This document shows, piece after piece, positions 26,037 to 35,417 of a DNA stretch of 38,224 bases. A model generated the notes under the pieces. That model was not told the DNA's origin, ran no database searches, and worked only from the letters and a program-made list of their open reading frames with translations. Location of the stretch: assembly GCA_024642065.1 (NCBI GenBank), contig JAHEBW010000008.1:1-38224 (forward strand). Reading direction: 5' to 3'. Position 1 is the first letter of the stretch. The number at the start of each line of letters is the position of its first letter. Origin of the DNA: Polynucleobacter sp. (GTDB lineage Bacteria; Pseudomonadota; Gammaproteobacteria; Burkholderiales; Burkholderiaceae). The position numbers and the translations under genes are program-made.

Positions 26037-28988
26037 TTATTGGCAAGCTTCGCATTCGTCAAAGCCAGCATCACCTGGACGCATCGTACAAACTGGACCG
26101 TCCGCTTCTGCTGCCGCTGCTGCCGCAGCTGCTAATGTTGGATCTCCGTTTGAAACAGCGTTCAATGAGCCACCCTTCACTGTTGATTTCTCAACGTGAG
26201 TTGCTGAAATCGTGCGCAAGTAGTAAGTTGTTTTCAAACCACGTAACCAAGCCAACTTGTACGTGTCATCCAATTTCTTACCTGATGCACCAGCCATGTA
26301 AATATTGAGTGATTGAGCTTGATCGATCCACTTTTGACGACGTGAAGCTGCTTCAACCAACCATTGAGGCTCAACTTCGAAGGCAGTTGCATATAAATCA
26401 CGTAAATCTTGTGGAATACGGTCGATTTTTGACAATGAACCATCAAAGTACTTCAAGTCAGCAATCATGACTTCATCCCAAAGACCGCGAGCCTTCAAAT
26501 CACGAACTAAATAGTCATTCACCACTGTGAATTCACCTGAAAGGTTAGATTTCACAAAAAGGTTCTGATAAGTTGGCTCGATACAAGCTGAAACACCAAT
26601 AATGTTTGAAATTGTTGCTGTTGGAGCGATTGCTACGCAGTTTGAGTTACGCATACCGAACTGTTTGATACGGTTACGTACCAATGTCCAATCCATCTTG
26701 GATGACATATCAACTTCAACATAGCCACCACGTTGCTCAGCCAATAGCTTCACTGAGTCTTGTGGAAGGATGCCACGATCCCATAATGAACCCTGATAAG
26801 TCTGATATGTGCCACGCTCTTCAGCCAACTCTGTTGAGGCTAGGTAAGCGTAGTAGCAAACAGCTTCCATTGACTCATCAGCAAACTGAACAGCAGCATC
26901 ACTAGCGTAAGGAATACGCAACATGTGCAAGCAATCCTGGAAGCCCATAATACCCATACCAACTGGACGGTGCTTCATGTTTGAATTGCGCGCTTTAGCT
27001 ACAGCGTAATAGTTAATATCAATCACGTTATCCAACATGCGCATAGCTGTACGGATCGTTCTTTGAAGTTTTTCGTGATCAAGTACTAACTGACCATTTG
27101 CATCAGTCTTCAAGTGAACAGCCAAGTTCACTGAACCTAAGTTACAAACAGCGATTTCTGACTCATTTGTGTTCAAAGTGATCTCTGTACACAAGTTTGA
27201 TGAGTGAACCACGCCAACGTGTTGTTGTGGACTGCGAACGTTACATGGGTCTTTGAAAGTGATCCATGGGTGGCCAGTTTCAAACAACATACCTAACATC
27301 TTGCGCCACATATCTAACGCGTTAACTTTCTTAAATGGCTTTAATTCACCATTTGCAGCTTTTTGCTCGTAAGCCAAATAAGCTTTTTCAAAGTCAGCAC
27401 CAAATTTGTCATGTAAATCTGGGCAAGTTGAAGGTGTAAATAGAGTCCACTCACCTTTTTCCATCACACGCTTCATGAATAGGTCAGGAATCCAGTTGGC
27501 TGTATTCATATCGTGAGTACGGCGGCGATCATCACCTGTGTTCTTACGTAACTCTAAGAATTCTTCAACGTCTAAGTGCCAAGTTTCCAAATAGGCGCAA
27601 ACTGCACCCTTACGCTTACCACCTTGGTTTACCGCAACTGCTGTGTCGTTAACTACCTTCAAGAACGGCACAACACCTTGTGACTTACCGTTAGTGCCTT
27701 TGATATGACTACCTAAAGCACGTACGCTTGTCCAGTCATTACCTAAACCACCTGCAAATTTAGATAACAAAGCGTTTTCTTTCAAACCTTCGTAGATACC
27801 ATCTAAATCATCTGGAATGGTTGTGAGGTAGCAGCTAGACAACTGTGAACGCAATGTTGCAGAGTTGAACAATGTTGGCGTGCTAGACATGAAATCGAAT
27901 GTTGAAAGGATTTCATAGAACTGGATTGCGCGCTCTTCACGATTCACTTCGTTCAAAGCCAAGCCCATCGCTACACGCATAAAGAATGCTTGCGGCATTT
28001 CAATACGGTGATCTTCAATGTGCAAGAAATAGCGGTCATACAAAGTTTGCAAACCTAAATAGTTGAACTGTAGGTCACGGTCAGCTTTTAGTGCGGCGCC
28101 CAACTTAGCCATATCAAATGTTAATAACTTCTGATCTAGCAACTCTGCATCAACACCTTGTTTGATGAATTGTGGGAAATAGTTGATGTACTCAGCCGCC
28201 ATTGCACCTTGTGGCACTTCACGACCCAAGATTTCTTTACGGATTGTGTGCATCAAAATACGAGCAGTTACTTGGCTATAGGCTGGATCTTTTTCGATCA
28301 AAGTGCGTGAAGCCAAAATTGCTGAGTCGTAAACCTGTGCCATAGGCACGCCTTCGTACAAATTCTTAATGGTTTCAGTGATGATAGGTTCAGCACTCAC
28401 TGCATTACCCAAGCCTTCGCATGCGGCTTGAATCACCATCTGTAATGCAACCATATCTAATGGTTTAACAACACCGTTGTCATTCACATTCAAACCTGGG
28501 TGATTAACAATTGGTGCCACCGGTGCAGCTGCTACCTGTGCTGCACGCTCTTGATTACGCTTTTCACGATAAAGAACGTAAGCACGAGCAACGTTATGCT
28601 CGCCACTACGCATCAAAGCCAATTCAACTTGGTCTTGGATATCTTCAATGTGGAATGTGCCACCGTTTGGACGGCTGCGCAATAAAGCGCGAACCACTAC
28701 TTGCGTTAACTGTTCTACTTGTTCACGTACACGTGCTGAAGCAGCACCTTGTCCACCGTTAACAGCTAAGAATGCTTTAGTCACTGCAATTGCAATTTTT
28801 GATGGCTCAAATGCCACTACTGAACCATTACGACGAATAATTTTGTAATCAGATAACTGCGTAGCTTGTGCGCTACCTACACCACCAGCAATAAATCCTT
28901 CTGATGGTTGTTGATTAACTTGACCGGTTGGTTGGCCAGCAAAAGGGCTTGTAGTTTGGCCAGTTGCTTGCGGATCTGCGTAGGTCAT
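26037..28988 (-). CDS. nrdA: Ribonucleoside-diphosphate reductase, alpha subunit
   Basis: Large catalytic subunit reducing ribonucleoside diphosphates. 983 aa. After a Gln/Gly-rich N-terminus, an ATP-cone regulatory domain lies at about residues 47-145 (YKIIRRNGSVVAFEPSKIAI, DIQDQVELALMRSGEHNVAR). The barrel follows, with SSCYLTTIPDDLDGIYEGL, LCTEITLNTNESEIAVCNLG (active-site cysteine) and PTATISNIIGVSACIEPTY. The C-terminus ends in the redox CxxC pair of DECEACQ, which reduces the active site. A poly-alanine stretch precedes it. The ATG has AGGAG upstream. Confidence 0.96.
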   Translation of the reverse strand: MTYADPQATGQTTSPFAGQPTGQVNQQPSEGFIAGGVGSAQATQLSDYKIIRRNGSVVAFEPSKIAIAVTKAFLAVNGGQGAASARVREQVEQLTQVVVRALLRSRPNGGTFHIEDIQDQVELALMRSGEHNVARAYVLYREKRNQERAAQVAAAPVAPIVNHPGLNVNDNGVVKPLDMVALQMVIQAACEGLGNAVSAEPIITETIKNLYEGVPMAQVYDSAILASRTLIEKDPAYSQVTARILMHTIRKEILGREVPQGAMAAEYINYFPQFIKQGVDAELLDQKLLTFDMAKLGAALKADRDLQFNYLGLQTLYDRYFLHIEDHRIEMPQAFFMRVAMGLALNEVNREERAIQFYEILSTFDFMSSTPTLFNSATLRSQLSSCYLTTIPDDLDGIYEGLKENALLSKFAGGLGNDWTSVRALGSHIKGTNGKSQGVVPFLKVVNDTAVAVNQGGKRKGAVCAYLETWHLDVEEFLELRKNTGDDRRRTHDMNTANWIPDLFMKRVMEKGEWTLFTPSTCPDLHDKFGADFEKAYLAYEQKAANGELKPFKKVNALDMWRKMLGMLFETGHPWITFKDPCNVRSPQQHVGVVHSSNLCTEITLNTNESEIAVCNLGSVNLAVHLKTDANGQLVLDHEKLQRTIRTAMRMLDNVIDINYYAVAKARNSNMKHRPVGMGIMGFQDCLHMLRIPYASDAAVQFADESMEAVCYYAYLASTELAEERGTYQTYQGSLWDRGILPQDSVKLLAEQRGGYVEVDMSSKMDWTLVRNRIKQFGMRNSNCVAIAPTATISNIIGVSACIEPTYQNLFVKSNLSGEFTVVNDYLVRDLKARGLWDEVMIADLKYFDGSLSKIDRIPQDLRDLYATAFEVEPQWLVEAASRRQKWIDQAQSLNIYMAGASGKKLDDTYKLAWLRGLKTTYYLRTISATHVEKSTVKGGSLNAVSNGDPTLAAAAAAAAEADGPVCTMRPGDAGFDECEACQ

Positions 28989-29074
28989 AGGACTCCTATC
29001 TCTCTTATATATATGTATTAATTGGGTAAAACAGACAATTTTGATTATTTTTCAACGGCTATTCGCTGCGGGTA

Positions 29075-29090
29075 ACACTACATTTAGTGT
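29075..29090. promoter_or_regulatory. NrdR box 1 upstream of nrdA
   Basis: ACACTACATTTAGTGT, a near-perfect match to the known NrdR palindrome (acaCwAtATaTwGwgt). NrdR represses ribonucleotide reductase genes when dATP/ATP is high. It lies between the presumed promoter and the nrdA start. No nrdR gene is in the window. Confidence 0.85.
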
Positions 29091-29106
29091 TTTGCTAGCG
29101 ACAACG

Positions 29107-29122
29107 GTACTAAGTATAGGGT
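29107..29122. promoter_or_regulatory. NrdR box 2 with the nrdA -10 element
   Basis: GTACTAAGTATAGGGT matches the NrdR palindrome at 11 of 16 positions against ACACTATATATAGTGT. It is offset 32 bp from box 1, about three helical turns, the usual tandem spacing. On the minus strand it contains TATACT (29113-29118), a good -10, with a weak -35 (TTATCA) 18 bp further upstream. Binding would therefore block the promoter. Confidence 0.72.
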
Positions 29123-29233
29123 ATTAGCTATGTATTTGATAAGCATTATTTGCAAAAAAATACCTATCGGAATCCCTAATTTGGCTGGAATTTCGCCTAT
29201 TTTTCGCACTAATTTGGGGCTTTAAAAATGAAA

Positions 29234-29265
29234 AATGAGGTTTGTGAGCGCTCACAAACCTCATT
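29234..29265 (-). terminator. Terminator after the ampD-like gene (32-bp perfect palindrome)
   Basis: AATGAGGTTTGTGAGC followed directly by its exact reverse complement, so a 16-bp stem with no designed loop. On the minus strand it is followed by TTTTTCATTTTT and lies 21 bp after the ampD-like stop, which fits a terminator. The perfect symmetry would also allow protein binding. Confidence 0.75.
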
Positions 29266-29286
29266 AGCTTATCCTGCTGAAAATTT

Positions 29287-30108
29287 TTATACGCGCTTAT
29301 TTAGCCCGTAGGGAAGTTGCCTCTCAGGAATGCCCGCTAATTGTGAAAAATATTGCCAGTCAAAATGAATGCCGGGGTCTTTTTTTCTTCCTGGAGCTAC
29401 ATCGCTATGTCCAGCGTAAGCTGAAATTGGATACGTTTTCTTTAAAACCGTAACCAAATCTTTCAAAGCTGCATATTGAGCTGGTTGAAATGGCAAATCT
29501 TCGGTTCCCTCTAATTCAATCCCAATTGAAAAATCATTACAGCGCTCTCTTCCGAAAAATTCAGAAGCACCCGCATGCCAAGCTCGATGCAAAGTAGAAA
29601 CAAATTGTTGAACTTGTCCATCACGCTTAATCAAGAAATGACTAGAGACTTGTTGATCAGCAATTTGCTCAAAATAAGGGTGAGCCTTAGGGTCTAATTT
29701 ATTTTGGAAAAAATCAGCCACATAATTTCCACCAAATTGACCTGGGGGCAAACTGATGTGGTGAACTAATACCAATTCAACAGGCATACCTGATGGACGC
29801 TCATCATAATTAGGCGACTTCACCCACTCAGCCATACCCCACCATCCCTTAGGATCAATTGCTCGCTGGTGCTCTACTGAGCAGTAAACACCAACTCCTT
29901 CATCCGCAGGAAATCTCAAACCACAACAAGGACACTGCTGCATCGATTGAGGCTCTGATGAAGCTGTCTTAGATGTCTTTGGTGGTGATTCTTTTTTAGG
30001 TGATGGTTTAGCCGGCTTGGCGCTAGATCGGCCATTTTGTTCGATTTGCGCAAAGCGCCACCACATAATGAGGCCCGTCATGATGAGGATGAAGAGTAAC
30101 CATTTCAT
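29287..30108 (-). CDS. ampD: PP0621-like zinc-ribbon membrane protein fused to AmpD-type amidase
   Basis: 273 aa in two parts. Residues 1-91: a membrane helix (about 3-17), a Lys/Pro/Ser linker, and a zinc-binding pattern CPCCGLRF...YCSVEHQ (Cys59, Cys62, Cys76, His80), like the PP0621 family. Residues 92-273: AmpD, the zinc amidase that cleaves anhydro-muropeptides during wall recycling, with LVHHISLPPGQFGG, SSHFLIKRDGQV, GIELEGTEDLPF and YAGHSDVAPGRKKDPG; likely zinc ligands are His116 plus the His and Asp of the last motif. In related genomes the two parts are separate neighbours. An in-frame ATG at 29835 (Met92), preceded by AAGGGATGGTGGGG, would give a 182 aa AmpD of normal size. It overlaps the ccsA-like gene by 4 bp (ATGA). 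Confidence 0.88.
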   Translation of the reverse strand: MKWLLFILIMTGLIMWWRFAQIEQNGRSSAKPAKPSPKKESPPKTSKTASSEPQSMQQCPCCGLRFPADEGVGVYCSVEHQRAIDPKGWWGMAEWVKSPNYDERPSGMPVELVLVHHISLPPGQFGGNYVADFFQNKLDPKAHPYFEQIADQQVSSHFLIKRDGQVQQFVSTLHRAWHAGASEFFGRERCNDFSIGIELEGTEDLPFQPAQYAALKDLVTVLKKTYPISAYAGHSDVAPGRKKDPGIHFDWQYFSQLAGIPERQLPYGLNKRV

Positions 30109-30962
30109 CTTTGGAGCAACACTTCTAAAACAAAACGACTACCTACATAGGCCAGCAATAAAACAAGGAAAGATCCTAGAACCCAACGAATTGCGGTCAA
30201 ACCACGTAAACCAATTCGCCAACGAGCAATTAGCAAACCAGCAAACATGAACCAAGACAGGATGCCAAACACTGTTTTGTGATCCCAGAAAAGCGCACGG
30301 CCAAACAAAGTCTGACTAAAAAATAATCCAGAGAAAACAGTCAAAGTTAATAACGCAAAGCCGACAACAATGATTCTGAAAAGAATATTTTCCATACTCA
30401 TCAAGGAAGGCAAGCGCTGCCCCCATTTAGCAAAAAAACTATTGGCCTTGTCATGGGTTGGCATATGCAAATGCCTATCTTGCCAGTGCATCAAGATCGC
30501 ATGGAGTGCCGCCAGACTTAATAAACCATAAGCAATATTCGCAACAATGAAATGAGCCCTAAACCAAGGATCATGTATCGCTCTCGCAGACAATACATAA
30601 CCAGGGAAAATCACAGGCAAAAGACTGCAAATGCCAGCAGCAAAAAGAACCATCGCTCTTAGGCCACGCATGGGCAAATACCAACTCTCGAACCAGAAAA
30701 ATGTGACCCCTATCCAAGACATCATAGATAAAGCTTGCGCAAACCCAAATATGAAACCTTCAGGGGTAAAAATTGACTCGTGAAGAATCAATCCATGCAG
30801 AAGCAAAAGAGGCAACAAAAGCCACTGTGATATCGGTAAAACGCGCGAAGAGTCCTGATTCTGTTCAGAATTCTGGGCATAAACCCGGATTTCTTTCCAA
30901 AAAAACAAGAAATATAAAGCGCTGGGTAACCATGCGAGGCTGGGGTGACCTAAAATATTCAT
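30105..30962 (-). CDS. CcsA/YpjD-type cytochrome c assembly membrane protein
   Basis: Polytopic inner-membrane protein of the CcmC/CcsA (cytochrome c assembly, HemX/YpjD-like) family, 285 aa. About eight hydrophobic helices are visible, among them LPSALYFLFFWKE, WLLLPLLLLHGLIL, MVLFAAGICSLLPVIFPGYV, NIAYGLLSLAALHAILM and VVGFALLTLTVFSGLFFSQ. It ends in WVLGSFLVLLLAYVGSRFV. Related proteins handle haem; the exact role of this stand-alone copy is unknown. It is only 20 bp from the divergent ffh gene and overlaps the ampD-like gene by 4 bp, an arrangement common in Burkholderiales. Confidence 0.85.
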   Translation of the reverse strand: MNILGHPSLAWLPSALYFLFFWKEIRVYAQNSEQNQDSSRVLPISQWLLLPLLLLHGLILHESIFTPEGFIFGFAQALSMMSWIGVTFFWFESWYLPMRGLRAMVLFAAGICSLLPVIFPGYVLSARAIHDPWFRAHFIVANIAYGLLSLAALHAILMHWQDRHLHMPTHDKANSFFAKWGQRLPSLMSMENILFRIIVVGFALLTLTVFSGLFFSQTLFGRALFWDHKTVFGILSWFMFAGLLIARWRIGLRGLTAIRWVLGSFLVLLLAYVGSRFVLEVLLQR

Positions 30963-30982
30963 ATCTATAGTTTAATGCTCAT

Positions 30983-32347
30983 ATGTTCCAGAATCTAACA
31001 GATCGTTTAAGTCGTGTGGTGAAAACCATGCGCGGTCAGGCCAGACTGACCGAAGAAAATACCGCAGAAATGCTGCGCGAAGTTCGTCTAGCCCTTTTAG
31101 AGGCTGACGTTGCGCTGCCTGTTGTTAAAGAATTAATCGCCAATATCAAAGCCAAGGCCCTTGGCGAAGAAGTGATTGGCAGCTTAAGTCCTGGTCAAGC
31201 TTTAGTGGGCGTAGTTCAAAAAGAGCTAACCGCCATCATGGGCGACCCTCGCGCTGGCCAACTCAACCTTGCCGCACAACCACCAGCTGTTATTTTGATG
31301 GCTGGTCTCCAAGGTGCAGGTAAAACCACTTCTGTTGGCAAATTATCAAAATGGCTGAAAGATACTCAAAAGAAAAAAGTATTAACAGTATCTTGTGACG
31401 TTTATCGACCAGCAGCGATTGCACAGCTTCAAACTGTCAGCGAACAAGCTGGCGCAGATTTTTTCCCAAGCAATGAAAATCAAAAACCTGCTGACATTGC
31501 AAGAGATGCACTTGATTGGGCAAAGCGCCACTATCACGATGTCTTAATCATCGACACGGCAGGTCGCTTGGGTATTGATGAAGCCATGATGAAAGAGATC
31601 AGTGAGCTTCACAACCTAGTGAATCCAATTGAAACTTTGTTTGTAGTTGATGCCATGCTGGGACAAGATGCCATCAACACTGCCAAAGCTTTCCATGAAA
31701 CATTACCCTTAACTGGCGTCATCCTCACTAAATTAGACGGTGATGCACGCGGTGGTGCAGCTCTATCTGTGCAACACATCACAGGCGTACCTATTAAGTT
31801 TGCTGGTGTTGCTGAAAAGCTAGATGGTCTAGAACCTTTTGATGCAGAAAGAATGGCCAGCCGCATTTTAGGTATGGGCGACATTCTGGCATTAGTAGAG
31901 CAAGCTCAAAAGTCTGTTGATATCGAACAAGCTCAGAAACTTGCTGAAAAAGTAAAAAAAGGTGGCTTTGATCTGAATGACTTCAGAATGCAAATTACTC
32001 AAATGAGACAAATGGGTGGTCTGGGTAATTTAATTGATAAGCTTCCAGCCCAATTTGCTCAAGCAGCTGCGAAGCAAGATATGGGCGTTGCTGATAAACA
32101 AATTCGACGCACCCAAGGCATTATCGACAGCATGACACCACAAGAAAGATTAAAGCCTGAACTTCTTAAAGCCAGCCGTAAGCGCCGCATTGCAGCCGGC
32201 GCAGGTGTTCAAGTACAAGAAGTGAATCGCGTTCTTGCTCAGTTTGAACAGATGCAAGGCATGATGAAACAATTCAAAGGTGGCAAGATGGCAAAAATGC
32301 TGGGCGGTATGGCCGCTAAGGGCATGGGGAATATGTTCAGACGTTAA
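30983..32347 (+). CDS. ffh: Signal recognition particle protein Ffh (SRP54)
   Basis: GTPase that binds signal peptides on nascent membrane proteins together with SRP RNA and hands them to FtsY. 454 aa. The NG domain begins MFQNLTDRLSRVVKTMRGQA. Its GTPase motifs are GLQGAGKTTSVGKLSKWL (G1, near residue 110), CDVYRPAAIAQLQ, DTAGRLGID (G3) and TKLDGDARGGAALS (G4). The methionine-rich M domain holds FRMQITQMRQMGGLGNLI and ends GGMAAKGMGNMFRR. The ATG at 30983 has no Shine-Dalgarno; TATAGT at 30966-30971 could be a -10 very close to the start. No SRP RNA gene was recognised nearby. Confidence 0.96.
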   Translation: MFQNLTDRLSRVVKTMRGQARLTEENTAEMLREVRLALLEADVALPVVKELIANIKAKALGEEVIGSLSPGQALVGVVQKELTAIMGDPRAGQLNLAAQPPAVILMAGLQGAGKTTSVGKLSKWLKDTQKKKVLTVSCDVYRPAAIAQLQTVSEQAGADFFPSNENQKPADIARDALDWAKRHYHDVLIIDTAGRLGIDEAMMKEISELHNLVNPIETLFVVDAMLGQDAINTAKAFHETLPLTGVILTKLDGDARGGAALSVQHITGVPIKFAGVAEKLDGLEPFDAERMASRILGMGDILALVEQAQKSVDIEQAQKLAEKVKKGGFDLNDFRMQITQMRQMGGLGNLIDKLPAQFAQAAAKQDMGVADKQIRRTQGIIDSMTPQERLKPELLKASRKRRIAAGAGVQVQEVNRVLAQFEQMQGMMKQFKGGKMAKMLGGMAAKGMGNMFRR

Positions 32348-32393
32348 ACGTCTTCTTATTTCTTCGCATCTAAGATTTCAAGCAAACGAAATA

Positions 32394-32430
32394 AAAAAGG
32401 CCGGTCAATTCATCATTGACTGGCCTTTTT
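32394..32430. terminator. Bidirectional terminator between ffh and proS
   Basis: Arms AAAAAGGCCGGTCAAT and ATTGACTGGCCTTTTT (one mismatch) with a 5-base loop, between converging genes, with a T-run on both strands. Confidence 0.9.
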
Positions 32431-32446
32431 ATTGAGTTGGACTTAA

Positions 32447-34180
32447 TTAATGAGCTAGCTTTGCTTGGATAGCCGTAATCACTTTGTTAGAAACTTCTGC
32501 CACAGGAACTTGAGTTGCTTCAGCATCTGTTCTTGCTTGGAATTCAAGCTGACCTTCTTTTAATCCACGCTCACCAATCACAACACGATAAGGCACGCCG
32601 ATTAATTCCCAATCCGCAAACATCGCACCAGGACGCTCGCCACGATCGTCCAAGATCACTTCAATACCAGCAGCAGTTAATTCTTGGTAGAGCTTGTCAG
32701 AGGCCTCACGAACCATATCTGAACGGTCATAACCCATTGGGCAAAGCACTACCTGGAATGGCGCAATAGAAACCGGCCAAACAATTCCGCGATCATCAAA
32801 GCATTGTTCAATCGCAGCACCTAACAATCTTGTGACACCAATGCCATAACAACCCATGACCATTGGCTGAGACTGTCCTTTTTCATCAAGGTAAACAGCA
32901 TTCATAGACTCAGAGTAGCGGGTACCTAACTGAAATACATGCCCCACTTCAATGCCACGGCAAATATCTAAAGTGCCCTTACCGTCAGGTGAAACGTCAC
33001 CCGACAAAACGTTGCGCAAATCTGCAACGATAGGCTCTGGCAAATCACGCCCCCAATTAACACCTGTTAGATGAAAGCCCTCTTGATTAGCGCCACAAAC
33101 AAAATCGCTCATATTTGCAACCGTACGATCTGCAACAACTGTTAATGGCTTTTTAGTTTTAACGGGGCCTAGGTATCCAGGCGGAGTACCAAAATATTCA
33201 ATGATCTCTGCTTCACTAGCAAAACGGAAATCAGTTAGTCCTGGCACCTTACTAGCTTTAACTTCATTCAATTCATGATCACCGCGCACCAACAATACAA
33301 ATAACTTTGCGCCTTCTTCTGAATCAACGGCTAAAACAATTGATTTAACAGTTTTCTCTAAAGGCAAGTTCAAGAATTTCGCCAAATCTTCACACTTACT
33401 TTGACCAGGCGTCGCAACAGAAACCATCTCTTGTGATGGGGTGCCGCGAGTAGCAATTAAAGACATGGCCTCAGCCGTTTCAATATTGGCTGCGTAATCA
33501 GATGTTGGGCAATAAGCGATAGCGTCTTCACCGGTATCAGCGATGACGTGGAATTCTTGGCTACCAGTTCCACCAATAGCGCCGTTATCTGCGTTGACTG
33601 CGCGGAAGTTGAGGCCCAAACGAGTAAAAATACGTTGATAGGCATCAAACATCTTGGCATAAGACAGCTTCATACCTTCAACATCACGGTCAAAGGAATA
33701 AGCATCTTTCATACAGAATTCACGGCCACGCATAATGCCAAAACGAGGGCGGCGCTCATCGCGGAATTTTGTTTGAATTTGATAAAAGTTCACAGGTAGC
33801 TGTTTGTAGCTCTTAATTTCATTGCGAGCGATATCAGTAACAACTTCTTCTGAAGTTGGCTGAATCAAGAAATCTCGATCATGTCGGTCTTTAATACGAA
33901 GCAATTCTGGGCCCATCTTGTCCCAACGGCCAGTTTCTTGCCATAACTCAGCAGGCTGAACCACAGGCATCAATAGCTCAACGGCGCCGGCTTTATCCAT
34001 TTCCTCACGAATAATCCCCTCAACTTTGCGAATCACTTTGAGGCCCATAGGCATGTAGTTATAGATGCCAGCACCCAATTTTCGAATCATGCCAGCCCTC
34101 ATCATCAGCTTATGAGAGACGATTTCCGCGTCCGCAGGAGCTTCTTTAAGGGTTCTAATAAAAAATTGAGATGCTTTCAT
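32447..34180 (-). CDS. proS: Prolyl-tRNA synthetase
   Basis: Class II aminoacyl-tRNA synthetase charging tRNA-Pro. 577 aa, the usual bacterial (long) type. Motifs: [20 protein letters not shown] near residue 37, motif 2 [20 protein letters not shown] near residue 140, then an inserted YbaK-like editing domain (about 230-400, [22 protein letters not shown]). Motif 3 is [19 protein letters not shown], and the C-terminal anticodon-binding domain holds [20 protein letters not shown]. It converges on ffh and is divergent from rppH. Confidence 0.97.
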   Translation of the reverse strand: MKASQFFIRTLKEAPADAEIVSHKLMMRAGMIRKLGAGIYNYMPMGLKVIRKVEGIIREEMDKAGAVELLMPVVQPAELWQETGRWDKMGPELLRIKDRHDRDFLIQPTSEEVVTDIARNEIKSYKQLPVNFYQIQTKFRDERRPRFGIMRGREFCMKDAYSFDRDVEGMKLSYAKMFDAYQRIFTRLGLNFRAVNADNGAIGGTGSQEFHVIADTGEDAIAYCPTSDYAANIETAEAMSLIATRGTPSQEMVSVATPGQSKCEDLAKFLNLPLEKTVKSIVLAVDSEEGAKLFVLLVRGDHELNEVKASKVPGLTDFRFASEAEIIEYFGTPPGYLGPVKTKKPLTVVADRTVANMSDFVCGANQEGFHLTGVNWGRDLPEPIVADLRNVLSGDVSPDGKGTLDICRGIEVGHVFQLGTRYSESMNAVYLDEKGQSQPMVMGCYGIGVTRLLGAAIEQCFDDRGIVWPVSIAPFQVVLCPMGYDRSDMVREASDKLYQELTAAGIEVILDDRGERPGAMFADWELIGVPYRVVIGERGLKEGQLEFQARTDAEATQVPVAEVSNKVITAIQAKLAH

Positions 34181-34263
34181 GGTTTACTTTATTAAAAAAT
34201 GGATGGGCTATAGCTATAATCAATTTATTGATTTTAAAGGATTAAGGGATTAAGGGCACGAAT

Positions 34264-34869
34264 ATGCTCGACAGAGAAGGGTATAGACCCAACGTCGGCA
34301 TCGTTCTCATCAATCAACGCAACGAAGTATTTTGGGGTAAGCGTGTTGGTCAGCATTCCTGGCAGTTCCCTCAGGGAGGGATTCAACATGGTGAAAACCC
34401 AGAACAAGCGATGTATCGCGAGTTGCATGAAGAGATCGGTCTAGAGCCGCAACATGTCCAAATTATTGGACGAACACGCGAATGGCTGCGTTATGACGTG
34501 CCAGCTGAATTCTTGCGCCGCTCTAACGCATCACAATCTAATCGCCGCTCATCTCGTCAAAGTTATCGCGGTCAAAAACAAATTTGGTTCTTACTTCGCA
34601 TGGTTGGCAGAGATAGCGATGTTTGCTTAAGAGCAACAGAGCATCCAGAATTTGATGCTTGGCGCTGGAGTCCTTATTGGATCCCTCTAGATGTTGTGAT
34701 TGACTTTAAACGTGAAGTTTATGAATTAGCTTTATCTGAATTGGCCCGCTTTATTTCAAGAGGCCCCCGCATGATGATGATGCCTTGGGGTTCACCACTT
34801 GATATGGCTAAACATATGTATCCCGAAAACAAATCAACATCACCAGATTCTTCTGAGGAGCAGTCTTGA
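34264..34869 (+). CDS. rppH: RNA pyrophosphohydrolase (Nudix)
   Basis: Removes pyrophosphate from the 5' end of mRNAs, opening them to RNase E decay. 201 aa. N-terminal [18 protein letters not shown] is typical of RppH. The Nudix box [20 protein letters not shown] begins near residue 38. [20 protein letters not shown] follows in the second half. The last ~30 residues are a Met/Pro- and Ser-rich tail. AAGGG precedes the ATG. Its stop overlaps the start of the next gene (TTGA). Confidence 0.95.
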   Translation: MLDREGYRPNVGIVLINQRNEVFWGKRVGQHSWQFPQGGIQHGENPEQAMYRELHEEIGLEPQHVQIIGRTREWLRYDVPAEFLRRSNASQSNRRSSRQSYRGQKQIWFLLRMVGRDSDVCLRATEHPEFDAWRWSPYWIPLDVVIDFKREVYELALSELARFISRGPRMMMMPWGSPLDMAKHMYPENKSTSPDSSEEQS

Positions 34870-35384
34870 AACACACCCCTATCCTTAAGGGATTGATCTG
34901 CACATTAGCCGCAATCAGCTTCTGCTCACAAGCTCAATATAAAACTCTAGACCCTGCAGATGAAAATGATATCGATGCGCCTCGTTTTTGGAATGAAGCT
35001 GAAGTCAAAATGCCTAGCGCGCCACCTTCAAAAAACTTAAAGCCATTTTTTGTATCGATCAATACACCCTTAACATTCGCAATTGATGCAGACTCATTAG
35101 CGCTTGGCCAAGATGACGTGCTTCGATATATTTTGGTGATTACCAGCCCAAGCGGCGCAAAACAAATTAGTTACGAAGGTATTCGTTGTGAGAAATATGA
35201 GTGGCGCTTGTATGGCACTCTAACAAGTGATGGGCAATGGCGAAAAAACCCAACTAGCAAATGGCAGTTAATCATGCCTAATAGCTATAACCGCTATCAC
35301 TCTGCTTTAGTGAAGGATGCTTTTTGCGAAAACAGTATTCCACGCAGGAATATGAAAGAAATTATTCAACTGCTAAAACCTTAA
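34866..35384 (+). CDS. CNP1-like secreted/periplasmic protein
   Basis: 172 aa from TTG 34866, whose use is supported by a GAGGAG ribosome-binding site five bases upstream and by the TTGA overlap with the rppH stop. A signal peptide is visible: basic KHTPILKG, hydrophobic [11 protein letters not shown], and a likely cut after SQA. The mature part holds [18 protein letters not shown] and [20 protein letters not shown], which match what I recall of the CNP1-like family of Burkholderiales. Its function is unknown. It converges on proB. Confidence 0.8.
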   Translation: MKHTPILKGLICTLAAISFCSQAQYKTLDPADENDIDAPRFWNEAEVKMPSAPPSKNLKPFFVSINTPLTFAIDADSLALGQDDVLRYILVITSPSGAKQISYEGIRCEKYEWRLYGTLTSDGQWRKNPTSKWQLIMPNSYNRYHSALVKDAFCENSIPRRNMKEIIQLLKP

Positions 35385-35417
35385 TTTGGTTTTAAGTCGG
35401 TTTTATTGAGAAGTTAA

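Noticed and set aside
28989..29286. Small RNA or extra gene between nrdA and the ampD-like gene
   Set aside because: The gap is explained by the nrd promoter, the NrdR boxes and the ampD terminator; no further structured element was recognised.
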